The notes under the pieces: model-generated
What the model was told of the DNA's origin: nothing
Databases searched by the model: none
What the model saw: the letters and a program-made list of their open reading frames with translations, nothing else
Made by a program: the position numbers and the translations under genes
Shown: positions 11,008-21,319 of the stretch, one piece after another
Numbering within the stretch: position 1 is the stretch's first letter
How the letters are laid out: each line of letters starts with the position of its first letter
Assembly (NCBI GenBank): GCA_038380435.1
Contig: JAWZYU010000007.1
Location: forward strand, 23,043,001 to 23,107,000
DNA from: Ryuthela nishihirai
Lineage: Eukaryota > Arthropoda > Arachnida > Araneae > Heptathelidae
Reading direction: 5' to 3'
Length of the DNA: 64,000 nt

Positions 11008-11301
11008 CTATTTATCAGTAGGTATGTTATTCATCACTTCTGCTGAATCAATATCAGAATCTGATTCTTCTGAGCCGTCTTTATCTTCATTATCCCATAA
11101 TATATCGTCTTCTGAGCCATCGAGAGCGTTGGTGATGCAACATTTTTTAAATGAGTGCTGCACTATTCTTTCTGGGATTAGCTTCCAAGCTGTTGATACC
11201 CATTCCGCCAATTTTGATGCCGGCGCTCTCCTAATTTTTCCGGAAGGTGTCAGCGGAAGGTTGTCGGTCAACAGACAGGTTCCAAGCTCACTATAATTCA
11301 C
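11008..11301 (-). pseudogene. pogo/Tigger-type transposase C-terminus
   Basis: The minus-strand peptide contains SKLAEWVSTAWKLIPERIVQ, then SFKKCCITNALDG and an acidic tail rich in E/D/S. That series (W-V-x-x-A-W-x-x-I-P, then S-F-K-K-C-x-I-x-N-A-L-D-G) is a known end of pogo-like (CENP-B/DDE_1) transposases, which cut and paste at TA sites in the nucleus. The DNA-binding domains and the DDE core are absent. The upstream coding part is the 157-bp unit that has been amplified to the right, so the tail is a remnant. Confidence 0.8.
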
Positions 11302-13361
11302 TCACAGAGCTCCACTATAATATTCTTTCTGGGATTAGCTTCCAAGCTGTTGATACCCATTCCGCCAATTTTGATGCCGGCGCTCTCCTAATTTTTCCGG
11401 AAGGTGTCAGCGGAAGGTTGTCGGTCAACAGACCGACACCAAGCTCACTATAATTCACTCACAGAGCTCCACTATAATATTCTTTCTGGGATTAGCTTCC
11501 AAGCTGTTGATACCCATTCCGCCAATTTTGATGCCGGCGCTCTCCTAATTTTTCCGGAAGGTGTCAGCGGAAGGTTGTCGGTCAACAGACAGGTTCCAAG
11601 CTCACTATAATTCACTCACAGAGCTCCACTATAATATTCTTTCTGGGATTAGCTTCCAAGCTGTTGATACCCATTCCGCCAATTTTGATGCCGGCGCTCT
11701 CCTAATTTTTCCGGAAGGTGTCAGCGGAAGGTTGTCGGTCAACAGACAGGTTCCAAGCTCACTATAATTCACTCACAGAGCTCCACTATAATATTCTTTC
11801 TGGGATTAGCTTCCAAGCTGTTGATACCCATTCCGCCAATTTTGATGCCGGCGCTCTCCTAATTTTTCCGGAAGGTGTCAGCGGAAGGTTGTCGGTCAAC
11901 AGACAGGTTCCAAGCTCACTATAATTCACTCACAGAGCTCCACTATAATATTCTTTCTGGGATTAGCTTCCAAGCTGTTGATACCCATTCCGCCAATTTT
12001 GATGCCGGCGCTCTCCTAATTTTTCCGGAAGGTGTCAGCGGAAGGTTGTCAGTCAACAGACAGGTTCCAAGCTCACTATAATTCACTCACAGAGCTCCAC
12101 TATAATATTCTTTCTGGGATTAGCTTCCAAGCTGTTGATACCCATTCCGCCAATTTTGATGCCGGCGCTCTCCTAATTTTTCCGGAAGGTGTCAGCGGAA
12201 GGTTGTCAGTCAACAGACAGGTTCCAAGCTCACTATAATTCACTCACAGAGCTCCACTATAATATTCTTTCTGGGATTAGCTTCCAAGCTGTTGATACCC
12301 ATTCCGCCAATTTTGATGCCGGCGCTCTCCTAATTTTTCCGGAAGGTGTCAGCGGAAGGTTGTCAGTCAACAGACAGGTTCCAAGCTCACTATAATTCAC
12401 TCACAGAGCTCCACTATAATATTCTTTCTGGGATTAGCTTCCAAGCTGTTGATACCCATTCCGCCAATTTTGATGCCGGCGCTCTCCTAATTTTTCCGGA
12501 AGGTGTCAGCGGAAGGTTGTCAGTCAACAGACAGGTTCCAAGCTCACTATAATTCACTCACAGAGCTCCACTATAATATTCTTTCTGGGATTAGCTTCCA
12601 AGCTGTTGATACCCATTCCGCCAATTTTGATGCCGGCGCTCTCCTAATTTTTCCGGAAGGTGTCAGCGGAAGGTTGTCAGTCAACAGACAGGTTCCAAGC
12701 TCACTATAATTCACTCACAGAGCTCCACTATAATATTCTTTCTGGGATTAGCTTCCAAGCTGTTGATACCCATTCCGCCAATTTTGATGCCGGCGCTCTC
12801 CTAATTTTTCCGGAAGGTGTCAGCGGAAGGTTGTCGGTCAACAGACAGGTTCCAAGCTCACTATAATTCACTCACAGAGCTCCACTATAATATTCTTTCT
12901 GGGATTAGCTTCCAAGCTGTTGATACCCATTCCGCCAATTTTGATGCCGGCGCTCTCCTAATTTTTCCGGAAGGTGTCAGCGGAAGGTTGTCGGTCAACA
13001 GACAGGTTCCAAGCTCACTATAATTCACTCACAGAGCTCCACTATAATATTCTTTCTGGGATTAGCTTCCAAGCTGTTGATACCCATTCCGCCAATTTTG
13101 ATGCCGGCGCTCTCCTAATTTTTCCGGAAGGTGTCAGCGGAAGGTTGTCGGTCAACAGACAGGTTCCAAGCTCACTATAATTCACTCACAGAGCTCCACT
13201 ATAATATTCTTTCTGGGATTAGCTTCCAAGCTGTTGATACCCATTCCGCCAATTTTGATGCCGGCGCTCTCCTAATTTTTCCGGAAGGTGTCAGCGGAAG
13301 GTTGTCAGTCAACAGACAGGTTCCAAGCTCACTATAATTCACTCACAGAGCTCCACTATAA
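11160..13361. repeat. 157-bp satellite, 14 units, made of transposase coding sequence
   Basis: The word GGAAGGTGTCAGCGGAAGG recurs exactly every 157 bp, from about 11242 to 13283, giving 14 units. In the first unit the minus strand is the coding sequence of the transposase tail, so the satellite arose by amplifying it. Since 157 is not a multiple of three, the array cannot be translated through. Units are almost identical. A GTCGGTC/GTCAGTC variant is block-structured, with five consecutive A-type units from about 12032 to 12675, which points to recent block duplication. Unit 2 uniquely has GACCGACACC. Confidence 0.97.
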
Positions 13362-13591
13362 TGAAATAACGGGGGCATCACATTTGGAAAGCGCGGGAAA
13401 ATACCCACATTTGGAGAATGCGGTAACGGTCAAACTTGGAGGTGGGGTTTCCGCATAAAAACAAAACGTGCGGTGCTGTGTGCAAAGCGCGGGAAAATTT
13501 GAAAAAAAAAATGCGATTCTAAGACGCACCCCGTTTTTAGAGACGTTTATATGGGAAAAAATGTGCGTCTTAGAATCGAAGAAATACGGTA

Positions 13592-14830
13592 ATAGAATTA
13601 AGAATTTGGTTGATGGACAACTGCGTGATGAACAGTGTGCTTTCAGAAGTGATAAGGGATGTATTGATCAAATATTTTCACTTAGATAGATTCTTGAGAA
13701 ATGTTTGGAGTTTCAGAAAATCTGTGGTTGCTAGCTTTATAGATTTCAAAAAGGCTTTTAACTCTGTTGATCGACATAATTTGTGGTTAATTGTTAGATC
13801 ATATGGAATATCTGATAAGTTAGTTAGTGTAATGAAAGCTCTCTAGAATAACACTGAGTTGTGTGTGAGTTGGTACGTCTTTCAGCGATTGGTTTAGCAT
13901 TGCTAGTGGAGTTAGACAAGGCTGCATTTTGTCTCCTTTTCTCTTTAGTTTGGTTATTAATTATGTTATGTGGAATTCTCTGCAAGGAAAGATTTTGGTC
14001 TTAAGTGGTCTGAAGATCTGAAAATTTCTGATTTAGATTATGCAGATAATTTGGACCTGTTGGCTAATGATGTTGATGAAATGAATTATTTCATTAGAGC
14101 TGTTCATGAGAATTGTAACAGAGTAGGTTTGGTGATAAACAGAGAAAAAACAAAAGCGATGAAAACTGGTCAGGCAGATAGTGTTTCAGTTGCTTTGAAT
14201 GGCTGCACTCCTGAGAAGTTTATCTGTTTAATTATCTTGGGAGTTATGTAACAGATACTGGTAATGTGCGGCATGAGATAAATTGAAGAATAGGGATTGC
14301 CGCTAGGACTTTTAAGAATCTATGGAGAGTATGGAAAAATAGGCGTATACACCTAAAGACTAAAATTAGGCTGTATAATAGTTTGGTTCTTTCTAAGATT
14401 AGTTATGGTAGCGAAACATGGACCCTTTGTAAGCAGGATAACAAGATTTGATGCCTTTGATTCTAGATGCTTACGATGTGTCTTGGGAATTAGGTGGTTT
14501 GACTTTGTAAGCAATGATGATATTAGAAGGAGTCATCAACCTCCTTTGAGTAGTATATTGTGAAGAGAAAGACTGCGTTGGTTTGGCCATGTTGCCTGTA
14601 TGCATAGCTGCAGATTAGCAAACAGGATTATGAACAGTGTGAGTAAGGGTTTCAGAAAAAAGCAAGACCTACAAAGCTATGGGCAGACAATGTCAAACAG
14701 GACCTTGCTAGAATTGGCCTAGAGTGGCCAAATGCAGCAGCAGAAGCTCAGAATAGACACGTCTGGAGAGGCAAATTCCACAATCTGGTTGGACCTCCGT
14801 AGCCCATGGCTGCATGAGGATTTTGTATGT
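13592..14830 (+). pseudogene. RTE-type LINE, part 2 of the interrupted copy
   Basis: Continues the copy begun at 10009: RIKNLVDGQLRDEQC, then VVASFIDFKKAFNSVDRHNL (palm motif A), a GVRQGCILSP-type motif, and LDYADNLDLLAND, in which the catalytic YADD has become YADN. It runs on to the GSETWTLC zone and the LVGPP terminus with stop at 14800-14802. A TAG at 13687-13689 stands at exactly the position of the only stop in the 30-32 kb copy. Many other lesions make it inactive. The 3' end (CCCATGGCTGCATGAGGAT) lacks the long GAT tail. Confidence 0.93.
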
Positions 14831-15240
14831 ATTTATGTATGATGTTTGGGTTTTCCTTAATGACTTCATGAATAGCAACGATGGTTCTCTCATTCACCGC
14901 CTCCTTCGGTCTTCCTGCACGAGAGAGGTCTTCGAAGCTCTGCCGTTTTTCTCTGAATATGCGAATCCATCCTGTAATAGTTCCATATGAACAGGCATGA
15001 TTATCATATACTTGCAATAAATCTGCATGACTTCTTTTCTCGTCGTCCCCAAGCTGCATCCTTGTAAAAATATAAAATCTTTCCCCGTCTTTAGCAGGCT
15101 CCATAGGAATAACGCGCAGATTTCCCAGACCGAACTTTACGCGCCGCCAGCGAAGAGAGAAATTTGGCCTTTGGAAGAGAGAAATATGGCCTTTGTTTTT
15201 AACACGTAATGACAAGTTTAAAAAAGCTTTCAAACCAGTC
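14831..15240 (-). pseudogene. mariner-like transposase, N-terminal fragment
   Basis: The minus-strand peptide contains FTRMQLGDDEKRSHADLLQV and CSYGTITGWIRIFREKRQSF, then EDLSRAGRPKEAVNERTI and IKENPN. This is a mariner N-terminal paired helix-turn-helix DNA-binding region ending in the GRP hinge (known family pattern). It is interrupted at the N-P codons by the RTE LINE and resumes on the other side at 10008. The duplicated target looks like GATATGTGGGTT on the left (9997-10008) and GATGTTTGGGTT on the right, imperfect because of age. Confidence 0.85.
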
Positions 15241-15776
15241 ATAACTCCTTAACTTCGGATCAATCTACAGAACCTTGCTAGAATGTACAGAAGCCTGTCA
15301 AGTCTACAGAAGCCTGTCAAGAGCTTTTCGCACGTCCTCTGTAATTTGGCCTGGAAATTTATATTGAAAATAACTGTTTCCGATTTTTTTTTCTCCTCGA
15401 ATTCTTTTTCATAATTCATATTAACAAAACATTTCTACTGTTATCACACAGGACACTACCATTAAAGATGTACCACTTCACCAACTGTTGAAAAAGTTTA
15501 TGTCTCCCTGTTTCCGATCATCCATAATTTCACAAACAATTGACTTCCCGGTGACAATAATCACTTACGGGTTTCCCCCATATTACTTTAAAAATTCAAA
15601 CTCCTATCTATACTGCTCGTCAAAAGTTACTCAGAGATCAATAAAATGCGAATATATCTAACTGTATTTGTACAAATTTATTCAAATGTAATAGAAAGGG
15701 AGAAACATAATGTTGTAATATGTCATCATGAAAATTTACGTCAAAATGATTTTACTTATACTCTGAAAACGTACGT
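15241..15776. other. Unassigned region with a small tandem duplication
   Basis: A 19-bp word containing CTACAGAAGCCTGTCAAG is duplicated near 15288-15321. A TACTGCTCGTCAAAAGTTAC stretch near 15619 has the look of a Tc1 terminus, but no partner end was found. The rest is unassigned A/T-rich DNA. Confidence 0.3.
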
Positions 15777-15828
15777 AAAAAAGTGTGGTTAATTTTTAAT
15801 AAAGAATATATAGTCAGTAAGGTTGGGT

Positions 15829-16115
15829 TATTTTATCTCTGAGTGACACTTTTTGGCACAATGGGCTAAACGGCAGATCACAAGTAACCACTGGACTCAG
15901 AGAAGATTGATGAAAGGGAACCCACTGGATACCTGTTAAGAGACAAGTGGCAGCCTTCCGTCAAAGCCATCCAGCGTATTCTATAATGTGCAGAGGGTGT
16001 GGCTATCCAGCACACAGGTCATGGCTTTGTGTTTCATCCAATGGATAGCGGTCTTTCCAAGCCCATCAATGTCCCCTCTCTAACCGAGGGCAGGGTCTTT
16101 GGTTTAGCTTATAGT
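15829..16115 (-). mobile_element. SINE1 copy, old and truncated
   Basis: Reads from the tail-side GGTTGGGTTATTTTATCTCT through a degraded CACTTTTTGGCACAATGGGC and the conserved middle to GAGGGCAGGGTC. The tRNA head is missing. Its left part overlaps the inverted arm described above. Confidence 0.8.
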
Positions 16116-16242
16116 CAATAGGGAATGTGGCCCTCTCTAGCAGTAATACAGTCATGACCACTTCGATTTACGCCCTCAATAAGATAAACTAAAGAATGGG
16201 AACCCAGACAACCACAATATCCAAAAAAAGTCTGAAAGATAT

Positions 16243-17564
16243 CTAAGATATCAAATGGATATTCATTTGCCGTCTTAGATGTCTTATGGATATTTCCAGG
16301 ATATTATGGTTGTGAGGGAAGGCAATAAAGTTCACTAAGAAATAAGAGCAATCCTGAAGGCAGGAGGGTTGGGGAAGGAGTTTAAGGGAGGGAATGCGTC
16401 TACTCAGTGCATCCAGTAGGTGTCCTATAAGGTTGGAAACAGGAAAGAATGAAGGCTGCTCCATACCTTAGATATCTTTCTTTCTTAAGATGTCGGTTGG
16501 TCAGTATCGCTGACTTACTCTCTGTGGATGAACAATATCGTCCATTAGGAGAAAATCATTATTCATTGCACTTGACCACTAGAACCAGCAGAGAGCTTGA
16601 CATAAGGATCAATGATCTCATCCTGTATATCAGCATTCAGAGAAAATCAGACCCACACAGTCCATACCTTCACCATCAAATGCAATTTTCCCAATGATGC
16701 TAAAGGACTAGTTGCAGATCCTCACCTCTCTCCAGATCAATACACGTTTCCAATCGTAGAGAAATTCTCGACTCGTCCGCAAAAAGGCAATGACTCCATT
16801 GTTCTCGAGTCCTGGCAATGCGATCGTGACACCATTTAAAATGACCTGGGTCTGGAGGATAAGAGAAGCATACAATGGTTCGATGGGCATAGTGTTCAGT
16901 CTTGTGAACTCTTGTGGTCACAGTTAAGAGAGATATCTGTCTTCTTCAAGAAGATGATGCTGTTGTTCTCCTTTGCCAACGAGAAGTATATATAAAAAGA
17001 TCATCTTGAAGAATTGTAACCCTATAACGGCTTTAAACAGGGTTGGGTTGTTGGGTTGTTTTACCTCTGAGCGGTACTTTTTTGCACACCATGGGCTAAA
17101 TGGCCAGGACACACGGTCCCCGTAGGCTCAGAGAAGGTTGGGGGAGGGGATCCACTGGAACAGCTGTTGGGAGACAGATGGTAGCCTCCCGTCAAGGCCA
17201 TCCAGCGTGTTCTTTAACGTGCACAGGTTATGAGCTCTCCCGCCACGGGGCCACGGCTTAACGTCCCATCCGACGGACGGCAGCCTTTCCAACACCTACT
17301 GACCGTGGGCAGGGCGGGGAATTTTGCGGAGATAAATCTCAACGCTGACCCAGCTGGGACTCAAACCTGGGAACTACAGATTACGAGCCTGGCGCGCTAC
17401 CGACTGAGCCACCCCCGCCCCCTTTAAACAGGGTTTTTGATACCTATTTGGGTTGTTTGGAATCGCTGCCATAGCTTTGAGATAATAGAACGACTGACAC
17501 CAAAGAACATGGTCACCTCCGTGATTGCTTGACCAGTTTCCAACCTTCTAAAGGTTCTCATCAT
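16243..17564 (-). pseudogene. Tc1-like transposase pseudogene split by a SINE
   Basis: The minus strand from the ATG at 17564 reads MMRTFRRLETGQAITEV, then FGVSRSIISKLWQRFQTT, a Tc1 N-terminal helix-turn-helix. A SINE1 interrupts at 17045-17421. It resumes with HHLLEEDRYLS, then REQWSHCLFADESRISL, where the D of D-E-S-R is the first catalytic aspartate (about 16777). Further frames give QDEIIDPYVKL and finally NLIGHLLDALSRRIPSLK, the usual N-P-I-E-H-x-W-D-x-x-G-R-R tail; here the expected glutamate reads G. The second catalytic D lies in a destroyed stretch near 16540. Many frameshifts show an old dead copy. Tc1 enzymes cut at TA sites in the nucleus. Confidence 0.88.
17045..17421 (-). mobile_element. 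SINE1 copy, full length, inside the Tc1 pseudogene
   Basis: Target-site duplication CTTTAAACAGGGTT is perfect, at 17031-17044 and 17422-17435. The head ends at the right with a good B box (as reverse complement) and TGAGCCACCCCCGCCCC. It post-dates the Tc1 insertion. Confidence 0.95.
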
Positions 17565-17797
17565 TTTGTTAAATATAACAATAATATATTTAACAAAATA
17601 ACTAATAAAAGTGTCACTCAGAGATAAAATAACCCAACCTTACTGACTATATATTCTTTATTAAAACTTAACCACACTTTTTTGAGCCATCTAAATGGTT
17701 TCTTGGAGGCAGTATGAAACAATAATCTAGTCCAAACTTACAAAGTAGCAATCAATAGTAAATACACAGATTATCTGTTGACATAGAAGTCAAGAAA

Positions 17798-18477
17798 TAT
17801 TTTTGCTGAAAAAATGAGTTCTGCCTTGAGTGGGACTCGAACACACTTCCCCAGCTTACATGCCGGTTAATGTGACCTCTAAACTATCAACACTAGTTCA
17901 TTCCTCAACTAATTGTGCTTATAAATCTTCCCGATGTTGTCGGTCGTGGCGCCATCTATGATCAGAAAATGCAACTTTCAACATTATTCAAAAGTGGTGA
18001 ACAATCAATCATGCTAAAACGTTACTAATGAAAGAATCAATCATGAATTTATCATGAAAGAATCATTCACTTGTAAAGTCACTCACGTTAGAACGCTGTT
18101 AATGAAAGAATCAGTTGATTTTTTTTCATTAATTACGCTTTAGAGTAGACTATCTAAATTACACCACTTCTGAACAATACTGAATGGTTACCATTCCTGA
18201 TTATAGATGGCGCTACAAACGACAAACTTAGATTTATAATCACAATTAACTGAGGAATGATAGCTTAGTGACGATAATAAATAAAAAAATAAAAAATAAA
18301 TACCCCCTCAAGCAGCTGCTTGCCACAGAAGTCTGACAGGAGCCTGTCAGTTTATATGTCACAGTAGAAGGTCTGAGAGGATGGCAGGACCTCAGCAGAA
18401 AAACGACACATACATACCTGCATGTAACTGGGAGACGGGATTCACTCACGGCGAAAGTCATTTTTTCAGCAAAATTA
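17798..18477. mobile_element. Fold-back element with a tRNA-like sequence in its arms
   Basis: The left arm (17798-17998) and right arm (18164-18477) are inverted copies; the outer ends share TTTTGCTGAAAAAATGA. The left arm holds, on the minus strand, a tRNA-like 3' half: an anticodon-arm-like CCGGCATGTAAGCTGG with TGT at the anticodon position, then a T-loop B box in GTGTGTTCGAGTCCCAC. The right arm carries the corresponding region in decayed form and was entered by SINE2 at 18285-18418. The loop contains GAAAGAATCA words in tandem. No transposase was found. Confidence 0.75.
18285..18418 (-). mobile_element. SINE2 fragment
   Basis: Reverse complement of the SINE2 body and 3' end: AAATAAATA tail, then TACCCCCTCAAGCAGCTGCT and the GACAGGAGCCTGTCAG palindrome. 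The tRNA head is missing. It is inserted in the right arm of the fold-back element. Confidence 0.9.
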
Positions 18478-19279
18478 TTACCAGCTAGAGTTTCGATTTG
18501 AAATGATAGAACGTCTACGAAAACACACCTTTTATAAGGTATCGGTACTTTCTATAATGCTCAATGCAACCCTGCGCTAGGTACCAAGATCATAATGAGG
18601 TCTTCCACTGGTTAAAAGTTGGACAACCCTAAAACAGTCTGTAAAAAAAATATTAATCAGTTCCAAGAAACAATCGAAATAAACTTCAACCGATTTCAAT
18701 CGATTTCATCGATTTCTGTTTTTGCAGCGTCTTCCATTAACCAATACGTCTTGTAGCAAAACTAACTTTACTGATACACATGTTTCTTACGTATCACCTA
18801 TAATGCAACCTTCTTCCTAAAACAAACAGAAACACAGAGTTGGGTTTGCGCAGGATAGATCGACCCATCTCATAGCACCAAACTGACGAGAAATGCCCTC
18901 GTAGTCATGACAACATATCTGCATTCAACGCCAGACATTCCTGATGCCATAAATGTAATGCCAGCCGAATATCCATACAATTGCCACGAAGATGAGAAGC
19001 AATCTGAAGGAGTGTTGCATCTCTGTGAGGGAATATGCGGCGTCAGGGAGCTTGTAGCCTTACCGTACTCACTAGATTGTAGCTTCGTGACAATGGACCT
19101 AAAACGTCTTTGTAACGGAGCATTTGCATTCCAGCTTCACTTGCATACATGCGATGAGCATTTTCCTGTATTAAAGTCGCTATTTCGTTCTACTTAATGC
19201 GTGCATTTTGTGGGCATTATCAATTTTCCTTACGCTAATGTTATTCAAAAGTAAAAAAAAAGATTTCTTCGGGTTAGTT
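18478..19279. other. Unassigned region
   Basis: A plus-strand open frame at 18907-19197 (96 codons, Cys/His-containing, no known motif) is the only coding suggestion. I could not match it to any family, and no splice-like or repeat context supports it. Confidence 0.25.
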
Positions 19280-19560
19280 TGTTTACATGTTGGAAACTGA
19301 AGAATTGTTGCAAAAATGGGTGGATATTACAGGTAAATGGACTACTAAGGAAACATTTTTCCTCAGGAGCTTTGCCAGCAATAGATATACTATTTAGGAG
19401 TCTCGATTATTATGCTGTGGATCATATTACCAAAATATTAAGGTACTTCCATGTTACCTGAATGGAAAAAAACATTCAATATTACCTAAATTTGTAAAAA
19501 AAAAACTTCTAACGAAAGTATGTCGTTGAAGATATATTGTAGATCTCACTCATAGCCCGT
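19280..19560. repeat. Dispersed repeat shared with 21320-21560
   Basis: Shares AGCTTTGCCAGCAATAGATA-like, GTGGATCATATTACCAAA-like and CTGAATGGAAA words, in the same order, with 21320-21560. The end CTTCCATGTTA resembles the termini of the 44.3-45.0 kb fold-back, so both may be related MITEs. Confidence 0.7.
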
Positions 19561-19579
19561 AAAAGTTTGAAGAGTAGGA

Positions 19580-19954
19580 TTGGGTTGGGTTGTTTTACCT
19601 CTGAGCGGCACTTTTTTGCACACCATGGGCTAAATGGCCAGGTCACATGGACCCCGAAGGCTCAGAGAAGGTTGGGGGAGGGGACCCACTGGAACAGCTG
19701 TTGGGAGACAGATGGTAGCCTCCCGTCAAGGCCATCCAGCGTGTTCTTTAACGTGCACAGGGTATGGCTCTCCCGAACACGGGACCACGGCTTAACGTCC
19801 CATCCGACGGACGGCGGCCTTTCCAAGCCCATCGGTGTCCCCTACTGACCGTGGGCAGGGCGGGGAATTTTGCGGAGATAAATCTCAACGCTGACCCAAC
19901 TGGGAACTACAGATTACGAGCCTGGCGTGTTACCGACTGAGCCACCCCCGCCCC
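19580..19954 (-). mobile_element. SINE1 copy, full length
   Basis: Perfect 12-bp target-site duplication TGAAGAGTAGGA at 19568-19579 and 19955-19966. A small deletion lies in the B-box region (CCCAACTGGGAACTACAG), so the head would not form a normal T-arm. Confidence 0.95.
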
Positions 19955-19966
19955 TGAAGAGTAGGA

Positions 19967-20567
19967 GGCTACAATTAATTTATTGTACAATTTCTTGCAT
20001 ATAACTGGCTACAATTTAAACCCAAATTACTATAAAACCGAGGCTACAAATTAAATGAAAACTAGCTAAGACCAGCACAAATTATTGCGCAGATTTTTTT
20101 TGGGTTTTTTTATTTTTAATGTTGTCAATTATGTGATTACATAAAAATGTACACAAAACTATTTCCATTTTTTAATATACATTTTTATAAAACTCTGCAT
20201 GTCAAATCGAACACTTTTCTTAAAGTAACTGTAAAATTCCGTTTTCGCCCAAAAGGCAATCAGCACATCCAAAGTTTGGCATCAGTGTTTGACACAATGT
20301 CATTATTTACAAATCCTGCGCTATTATCCGGCTACAATTCAAGCAAAGGCTACTACTATTTAGCCTAGGTATTTAATATGTCATACACGGTACATCTAAA
20401 TATTCAAAATTTTTGTCCGATAATTAAAGTGTTGTTTAAGTTGGAATATTTATTAGCAGCCGTTTTAAATATTTTTTTAATGTACGAAAATTGTGAGGAT
20501 CATTACAAAACAATTCAAAAATTTTATATAGGAGTACGAAAGTTTCATAGGCAGCTACTCTACAGGA
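19967..20567. other. Unassigned A/T-rich region
   Basis: Open frames at 20147-20368 and 20378-20668 have A/T-driven composition and no motif; the second one runs into SINE sequence. No gene is supported. Confidence 0.3.
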
Positions 20568-20613
20568 GCCGTCGGGTGGCCGAGTGGTTAATGTGCGTGC
20601 TAGTGATCAAAGG
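20568..20613 (+). mobile_element. SINE2 head, interrupted copy (part 1)
   Basis: Begins GCCGTCGGGTGGCCGAGTGG, containing the A box, and breaks in the anticodon region at TGATCAAAGG, where SINE1 inserted. It resumes at 21085. Confidence 0.88.
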
Positions 20614-21084
20614 GTTGAGTTGTTTTACCTCTGAGCGGCACTTTTTTTGCACACCATGGGCTAAATAGCCAGGTCACATGGACCCCGAAGGCTCAGAGAA
20701 AGTTGGGGACCCACTGGAACAGTTGTTAGGAGACAGATGGTAGCCTCCCGTCAAGGCCATCCAGTATGATCTTTAACGTGCACAGGGTATGGCTCTCCCG
20801 CACACGGGGCCACGGCTTAACGTGCCCATTCGACGGAATGGTGGCCTTTCAGTGTGATCTTTAACGTGCACAGGGTATGGCTCTCCCGCACACGGGGCCA
20901 CGGCTTAATGTGCCCATCCGACGGAACGGTGGCCTTTCCAAGCTCAGCGGTGTCCCACTATTGACCGTGAGCAAGGAGAGGAATTTTGCGGAAATAAATC
21001 TCAACGCTGACCCAGCTGGGACTCGAACCTGGTAACTACAGATTACGAGCCTGGAGCGCTACCGACTGAGCCACCCCCGCCACA
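20614..21084 (-). mobile_element. SINE1 copy with duplicated central domain, inside SINE2
   Basis: Target-site duplication TGATCAAAGG at 20604-20613 and 21085-21094. The conserved middle is present twice in tandem (about 20762-20850 and 20851-20943), each copy holding CTTTAACGTGCACAGGGTAT, so this copy is about 90 bp longer than normal. The two units differ at several bases, so the duplication is not brand new or came from unequal exchange. Confidence 0.93.
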
Positions 21085-21302
21085 TGATCAAAGGTGTCTG
21101 GGTTAAAATAAAAGGATAATACCAAAGTTACGATATGGATGTTTCTGCTGTTTTTCCGCTGAGAAAAAAAAGCCAAAGATACGGTATCGATGTCTGTGCT
21201 GTTTTTCCGCTGAGGTCTCGCCTTCCTCACAGATCTCTTTATGGCGTATAAATTGAGAGGCTCTTGTCAGACCTCTGTGACAAGTAGCTACTTGAGGGTT
21301 TT
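21085..21302 (+). mobile_element. SINE2 body, interrupted copy (part 2)
   Basis: Continues the SINE2 started at 20568. The TTTCTGCTG-type body word appears twice with diverged spacing (about 21140-21215), then the GTCAGACCTCTGTGACAAGT segment and a worn CTTGAGGG terminus. Confidence 0.85.
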
Positions 21303-21319
21303 TTTCCCTCTACATGGTG

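Larger units (their letters stand above)
10843..13591 (-). mobile_element. pogo-like DNA transposon, internally rearranged
   Basis: The element occupies 10845-13589 and is flanked by the TA duplication at 10843-10844 and 13590-13591. Comparison with the uninterrupted LINE at 31.3 kb shows the empty site was a single TA, so the boundaries are firm. Terminal inverted repeats begin CCGTATTTCTTCGATTCTAA and match for 25 bp. Only the transposase C-terminus remains (11008-11301). The rest of the interior is a 157-bp satellite and a short right-end segment, so it cannot move by itself. TA target and protein tail place it in the pogo group of Tc1/mariner. Confidence 0.93.
15777..17684. repeat. Pair of about 77-bp inverted arms flanking a dead Tc1
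   Basis: Arms at 15777-15854 and 17607-17684 are near-perfect inverted copies. Each contains AAAGTGTGGTTAA, AATAAAGAATATATAGTCAG and the SINE1-like end GGTTGGGTTATTTTATCTCT. Between them lie the decayed Tc1 transposase and a later SINE1. The arms may be the terminal repeats of a composite element, or an inverted duplication that captured a SINE end. Confidence 0.8.

Noticed and set aside
11247..13337. Thirteen identical 68-codon frames spaced 157 bp apart
   Set aside because: They are repeats of the satellite unit on the strand opposite to the transposase; no start context or continuity.
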